The position numbers were made by a program, and so were the translations under genes. From an uncultured Bacteroidales bacterium (GTDB taxonomy: Bacteria > Bacteroidota > Bacteroidia > Bacteroidales > Bacteroidaceae), in contig CADCIQ010000021.1 in assembly GCA_902801425.1 (NCBI GenBank), forward strand, positions 1 to 37,568: a stretch of DNA of 37,568 nucleotides, written 5' to 3'. The notes beneath the pieces were generated by a model. The model saw nothing but the letters and a program-made list of their open reading frames with translations. It did not search any database and was not told the DNA's origin. Below are positions 35,041 to 37,568 of this stretch, in pieces (positions within the stretch are counted from its first letter, which is position 1; each line of letters opens with the position of its first letter).

Positions 35041-35071
35041 TTTGAGATGCAAAGAAAAATCCCTACCTTTG
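35041..35071 (+). promoter_or_regulatory. Promoter of the truncated methyltransferase gene
   Basis: TTTG (35041-35044), a 19-nt spacer and TACCTTTG (35064-35071) match the Bacteroidetes consensus exactly. Transcription would start near 35078, about 95 nt before the methyltransferase ATG. The 34748-35173 stretch holds no other gene. Confidence 0.8.
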
Positions 35072-35173
35072 CATTCGATGTGGCTATCCAATAAAAATAA
35101 ATAATTATATCAGCAAATTGTGTGGAAATACAATTTGAGCTGATTAACAACTTGTAGCAAACAATATACAAAT

Positions 35174-35281
35174 ATGAAACCAATGATAAAATATAGAGGT
35201 GGCAAGTCTAAGGAGATACCCAACATCATGTGGTATATCCCGCGCTTCCGTGGCCGATACATCGAACCCTTCTTTTTGTGA
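35174..35281 (+). pseudogene. Truncated D12-class adenine-specific DNA methyltransferase
   Basis: A 35-residue ORF begins MKPMIKYRGGKSKEIP and ends RYIEPFFL before TGA. This is the N-terminus of D12 (Dam-type) N6-adenine methyltransferases, including the YRGGK element and YIEPF. It stops exactly where the SAM-binding glycine loop (EPFFGGG) should continue. About 250 further residues, including the DPPY motif, are missing. A perfect promoter is kept upstream. It is probably the scar of a restriction-modification locus. Confidence 0.8.
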
Positions 35282-35289
35282 AGGTATAT

Positions 35290-35375
35290 AAAACACTAAC
35301 CCCGCAGTATGCCTTTCGGCAGGGACAACGGGGTGTTACGCTGCAAAGGTAAGCAAAAAATGTGAAATAAGCAAG
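35290..35375 (-). ncRNA. Candidate small structured RNA with its own promoter
   Basis: On the minus strand a -7 box TACCTTTG (35344-35351) lies 20 nt from CTTG (35372-35375), giving a start near 35337. The short transcript would fold into an outer stem (35292-35304 with 35329-35337) and an inner TGCC-GAAA-GGCA tetraloop hairpin (35310-35321), then run into TTTTATATA. It would be convergent to the methyltransferase remnant and overlaps no gene except its tail. It may simply be an orphan promoter plus terminator. Confidence 0.4.
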
Positions 35376-35410
35376 AAAATGAGTAATTATTTTAGATAAT
35401 TTAATGAGAA

Positions 35411-36076
35411 ATGGACTTTAAAACGAGCCAGAAACTATATTCGGTGCCCAGAATGCGCAAATATCTGAATGCTTGTGCTGGTAACAGGCAGAAGACGATG
35501 CAACTGTATCGTTACAATATCAGATTGTGTCAGAGGTTCTATGGGGTATTGAATCTTTTTGAGGTTATGTTGAGAAATGCCATCAATGAACATTATTCTG
35601 CATACTATTCAGATCCTGACTGGATAATCAATCAGGCAGACGAAGGAAAATTGCTGGAATATAACAAGGATGAAATAAGGCATACTGAGGCAGGATACAG
35701 ACGTCGCGGTATATACAATAACGACAAAATGGTGGCATCGCTTACTATGGGTTTCTGGACAAAGCTTTTCTCAAAGAAAAGGTATAAGAGAGGTGGCAAG
35801 ACGCTTCTTCGGATATTCCCTAACAAGGCGAAGGGAAAGAATCAATCTGATATCTATAAAGACCTTACTCATATTCGTGAGTTTCGTAACCGTATAGCTC
35901 ACCATGAACCGATATGCTTTGACGGTGCCCACAATATCAGTACGGTCTTTGCTACCCAGCATTATCAACTGATATGTGAATACATTGACTATATGGGACA
36001 AAAACCACTCAATGTAATTCAATGGGCAGAAAGACCTAACGAAATCTTGCATAAGATAGATGCTTTAAAAAGCTGA
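35411..36076 (+). CDS. Abi-family (Abi_2) HEPN-type abortive infection protein
   Basis: The 221-residue protein is the only full-length plus-strand defence gene. It has helical Abi_2-like features: RMRKYLNACAGNRQKTMQLY, FYGVLNLFEVMLRNAINEHY and FWTKLFSKK. The C-terminal block THIREFRNRIAHHEP contains a HEPN-type Rx4-6H motif, the usual metal-independent RNase centre. Such proteins shut down the cell after phage infection. It starts about 130 nt after the methyltransferase remnant and lies 31 nt before the winged-helix gene on the same strand. Confidence 0.8.
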   Translation: MDFKTSQKLYSVPRMRKYLNACAGNRQKTMQLYRYNIRLCQRFYGVLNLFEVMLRNAINEHYSAYYSDPDWIINQADEGKLLEYNKDEIRHTEAGYRRRGIYNNDKMVASLTMGFWTKLFSKKRYKRGGKTLLRIFPNKAKGKNQSDIYKDLTHIREFRNRIAHHEPICFDGAHNISTVFATQHYQLICEYIDYMGQKPLNVIQWAERPNEILHKIDALKS

Positions 36077-36107
36077 ATTCGTACCAATTTTTATAGATAA
36101 ATATAAC

Positions 36108-36332
36108 ATGACAAAGGTTGAAGCAATTGCAAAAGTAATGGAAGATAACGGAGGCACAGCAAACCTAAATGTCATCTACAATAATATCACAAAATATTAT
36201 CCTACAGCTAAAGATTCTGCCGCTTGGCAAGAAGGCATACGAGGTGTTCTTTATCGAGAGATACGCAACAACAGGCGATTCAAAAAGATTGGTATTAGTA
36301 TCTACGCTATTCTTTTTCATAGTTCCAATTAA
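36108..36332 (+). CDS. Small winged-helix protein (HARE-HTH-like)
   Basis: The 74-residue protein has MTKVEAIAKVMEDNGGTANL, VIYNNITKYYP, AAWQEGIRGVLYREI, then FKKIGISIYAIL. This fits the compact winged helix found as the DNA-recognition or HARE-HTH-like domain in restriction enzymes. It could be a remnant of such a protein or a stand-alone regulator of the Abi gene. Its stop codon overlaps the start of the MITE-like element, so the original C-terminus may have been altered by the insertion. Confidence 0.6.
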   Translation: MTKVEAIAKVMEDNGGTANLNVIYNNITKYYPTAKDSAAWQEGIRGVLYREIRNNRRFKKIGISIYAILFHSSN

Positions 36333-36647
36333 TAATTAACGTGAAATCGATGAATTTGTATTATTCTGATTTTCACCCAGATTTTAATTTCAGATTTTCT
36401 CAGGATTTGGCTTTCCCTTCGGCCGCCGAGCTAAACCTTCTGAGCGAGGAACGAGCGAAATGATTTTTTTATTCCTCACAATATTTTAGAATAGATTTTT
36501 TCATGATTTTCAGATTGGATTTTAAAATCTATACAAGGGAATTTCAGTCGCAAGCTCCTTCAGAAATCTGGAGATAATCTTTTGAAAAAAATCCAGGAAA
36601 AATCTTTTCTTTTGTGTTTGGTAAATTCGTCGAACTCACGTTAATTA
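36333..36647. mobile_element. MITE-like non-autonomous element (about 315 bp)
   Basis: The ends are imperfect terminal inverted repeats: TAATTAACGTGAAATCGATG... (36333-36357) and its reverse-complement partner at 36623-36647. They match at 22 of 25 positions. No transposase is encoded. The interior is AT-rich with a GC-rich block (CCCTTCGGCCGCCGAGC near 36416-36432). It starts at the stop codon of the winged-helix gene. No clear target-site duplication is visible because both flanks are AT-rich (AATTAA/AATTAAC). Confidence 0.6.
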
Positions 36648-36729
36648 GCAATTAACAATTAACATGCTTTTCACCTTACGACTCCCTCCCTATGGGATTG
36701 GGTAGGGATTTTGCAAATAATGGGTAATA

Positions 36730-36769
36730 GGTATTACTAAAAAATATTGAACTATTGAACCATTGAACC
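36730..36769. repeat. Shared leader plus three tandem ATTGAACY 8-mers
   Basis: GGTATTACTAAAAAATAT (36730-36747) repeats the leader seen at 34928-34946. It is followed by ATTGAACT, ATTGAACC and ATTGAACC (36746-36769). The two loci share the leader but carry different triplicated words. Confidence 0.65.
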
Positions 36770-36776
36770 ATTTATG

Positions 36777-36814
36777 AAAAAACGCTCCTTGTCTCACGAC
36801 AAAGAGCGTTTTTT
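36777..36814. terminator. Strong bidirectional terminator
   Basis: AAAAAACGCTC pairs with GAGCGTTTTTT, with an inner TTGTC/GACAA stem and a TCAC loop. It has T-runs in both directions. It closes the minus-strand smalltalk operon (stop at 36878). On the plus strand nothing coding precedes it closely. Confidence 0.85.
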
Positions 36815-36877
36815 AATTGAAAATGAATCAAGAATTCAAACCACTTATCAACTTTACTTCAACCTGAGAAAACGGAA

Positions 36878-36976
36878 TCATCCTATATTGAAACCGAGTG
36901 CAGAAAGAACTGCGGTTAATGTCGTGAGGGCAATATTGATAATTACCGACCACTTGTTTTTGTTATCCTGTGTCAT
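36878..36976 (-). CDS. Smalltalk-like micro-protein (32 residues)
   Basis: The peptide starts MTQDNKNKWSVIINIALTTL and ends SALGFNIG. A polar, Trp-containing N-end is followed by one hydrophobic helix ending in Gly, as in the Bacteroidetes 'smalltalk' family of about 33 residues. It lies 1 nt after the upstream 60-residue membrane protein gene, so the two are coupled. The family's function is not known to me beyond its frequent place beside amidase and HU-like genes. Confidence 0.7.
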   Translation of the reverse strand: MTQDNKNKWSVIINIALTTLTAVLSALGFNIG

Positions 36977-36977
36977 A

Positions 36978-37160
36978 CTACTTTCTCCTTATAAGATTTA
37001 CGTAATTGTCAATACCTAAGAATGTAGCCGTAAGCGTAAGCAACTGAGCCACAAAGATTAGAACGCTGCTGTCAATCACTCCCATTGGTGGAATACACAA
37101 CCCTGCAACACCAAACCCGATAGCGCAAATGAAACTTGCGAGTGCAATTTTTGTTTTCAT
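36978..37160 (-). CDS. Two-helix small membrane protein (holin-like)
   Basis: The 60-residue protein starts MKTKIALASFICAIGFGVAG, then LCIPPMG, then a second hydrophobic stretch VLIFVAQLLTLTATFLGI, ending in a positively charged NLIRRK. The two-helix layout with basic tail resembles small phage-type holins; this is shape only. It lies between the partial gene at the window end and the smalltalk gene on the same strand, with a perfect hairpin just upstream. Confidence 0.6.
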   Translation of the reverse strand: MKTKIALASFICAIGFGVAGLCIPPMGVIDSSVLIFVAQLLTLTATFLGIDNYVNLIRRK

Positions 37161-37176
37161 AGGCTAAAAGATCTAA

Positions 37177-37207
37177 GCGAACTTGTCGGAGTTTCCGACA
37201 AGTTCGC
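37177..37207 (-). terminator. Perfect 14-bp hairpin
   Basis: GCGAACTTGTCGGA and TCCGACAAGTTCGC pair perfectly around a GTT loop. It lies about 20 nt after the stop of the partial gene, and on the minus strand TTAGATCTTTT follows. It would either end that transcript or attenuate it before the small membrane gene. Confidence 0.7.
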
Positions 37208-37228
37208 AGTTATGGAAAAGGATTACGG

Positions 37229-37567
37229 TTAGAGTGAATCATTACCGCCACCATTGAGTGGGTCATTGCCACCACCACCAGAGCCACCGCTTGCGCCTGT
37301 GCTCTCTGCGTCAGGCACGAGGAATGCCTCCACGCTTGCACCGAAGCTTGACTTCGCAAGGCTGTAAGCCATGTCGCCCTGATACTCAGCAAGGAGCGTG
37401 TCGTTGGCAGAAACGAGGGACTGGGAAGATACAAGAGTCTTGCCGTCAGCCTTGCGAGTGTGAACCCAACCGAACGCACCCACGAAGTTGCTCTCGCTAT
37501 GCCCAAGCACGGAATCAACGGCAGAGAAGCCCACACGGTTCACCGCGTCCCAGAGCTTAGTCTCTGT
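37229..37567 (-). CDS. Partial conserved Bacteroidales protein, N-terminus outside the window
   Basis: The reading frame runs to the window end (TETKLWDAVNRVGFSAVDSV at the edge), so the true start is not seen. The visible 112 residues include an alpha/beta-like region and a Gly/Ser-rich tail (GASGGSGGGGNDPL) ending in NGGGNDSL. I do not recognise the family. Its position directly before a holin-like and a smalltalk-like gene suggests it belongs to the same conserved cassette. Later Met or GTG codons are unlikely true starts. Confidence 0.5.
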   Translation of the reverse strand, partial: TETKLWDAVNRVGFSAVDSVLGHSESNFVGAFGWVHTRKADGKTLVSSQSLVSANDTLLAEYQGDMAYSLAKSSFGASVEAFLVPDAESTGASGGSGGGGNDPLNGGGNDSL

Positions 37568-37568
37568 G

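Noticed and set aside
36684-36711. A CCCTCCCTATGGG..GGGTAGGG block, considered as another copy of the REP-like palindromes.
   Set aside because: It shares the GC-rich style of the repeat at 31406 but pairs poorly and matches neither repeat well enough.

Overview
The window looks like a Bacteroidales chromosome, most likely Prevotella/Segatella. The signs are the intact DnaK and QueD, an AraC-type hybrid two-component sensor, a 'smalltalk' micro-protein, and promoters of the Bacteroidetes type (TTTG ... TAnnTTTG). No rRNA, tRNA or CRISPR array was recognised. Almost every gene lies on the minus strand; the exception is a small plus-strand defence cluster at 35.2-36.3 kb. All functional calls are read from motifs; no database search was possible.

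Region 1 (1 to about 20.1 kb) is an integrative mobilizable element. Its right end carries a zinc-finger/HTH protein and a tyrosine integrase (18.1-20.0 kb). Next come an excisionase-like HTH protein, a BT4734/VirE-N primase-like protein, a PriCT-2/DUF3987 protein, an inverted-repeat-rich candidate oriT and a MobV relaxase (12.7-17.8 kb). The cargo (0.1-12.5 kb) is the most interesting part. It is a tight minus-strand cassette with its own promoter: a reverse transcriptase, a 2479-residue protein combining a LOTUS/OST-HTH-like RNA-binding domain with a sacsin/NO VEIN-like GHKL ATPase, and a UPF1-like SF1 helicase fused to a PIN nuclease. I read this as a candidate RNA-centred anti-phage system that I do not recognise as a named type. 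Broken pieces of Schlafen-like AlbA_2 genes lie just downstream. The left end of the element is outside the window.

Region 2 (20.1-34.8 kb) is chromosomal: dnaK with a possible sigma-54-like promoter, queD, and a minus-strand series running ftsK, a LolA-like gene, a BNR/Sel1 repeat protein, a hybrid two-component sensor, a DUF6057-like membrane protein and a TolB-like lipoprotein with a CxxCH haem motif. A 29-bp repeat occurs twice in inverted orientation, once inside the LolA-like signal peptide and once over the ftsK stop codon.

Region 3 (34.8-36.8 kb) is a small decayed defence and repeat island. It holds a D12-class adenine methyltransferase cut off at its SAM-binding motif but keeping a perfect promoter, a possible convergent small RNA, an Abi/HEPN protein, a winged-helix protein and a roughly 315-bp MITE-like element. 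Two loci share a GGTATTACTAAAAAA leader followed by triplicated short repeats.

Region 4 (36.8 kb to the end) is a minus-strand cassette of tiny genes: a partial conserved protein, a 60-residue two-helix holin-like membrane protein and a 32-residue smalltalk-like peptide, closed by a strong hairpin terminator.
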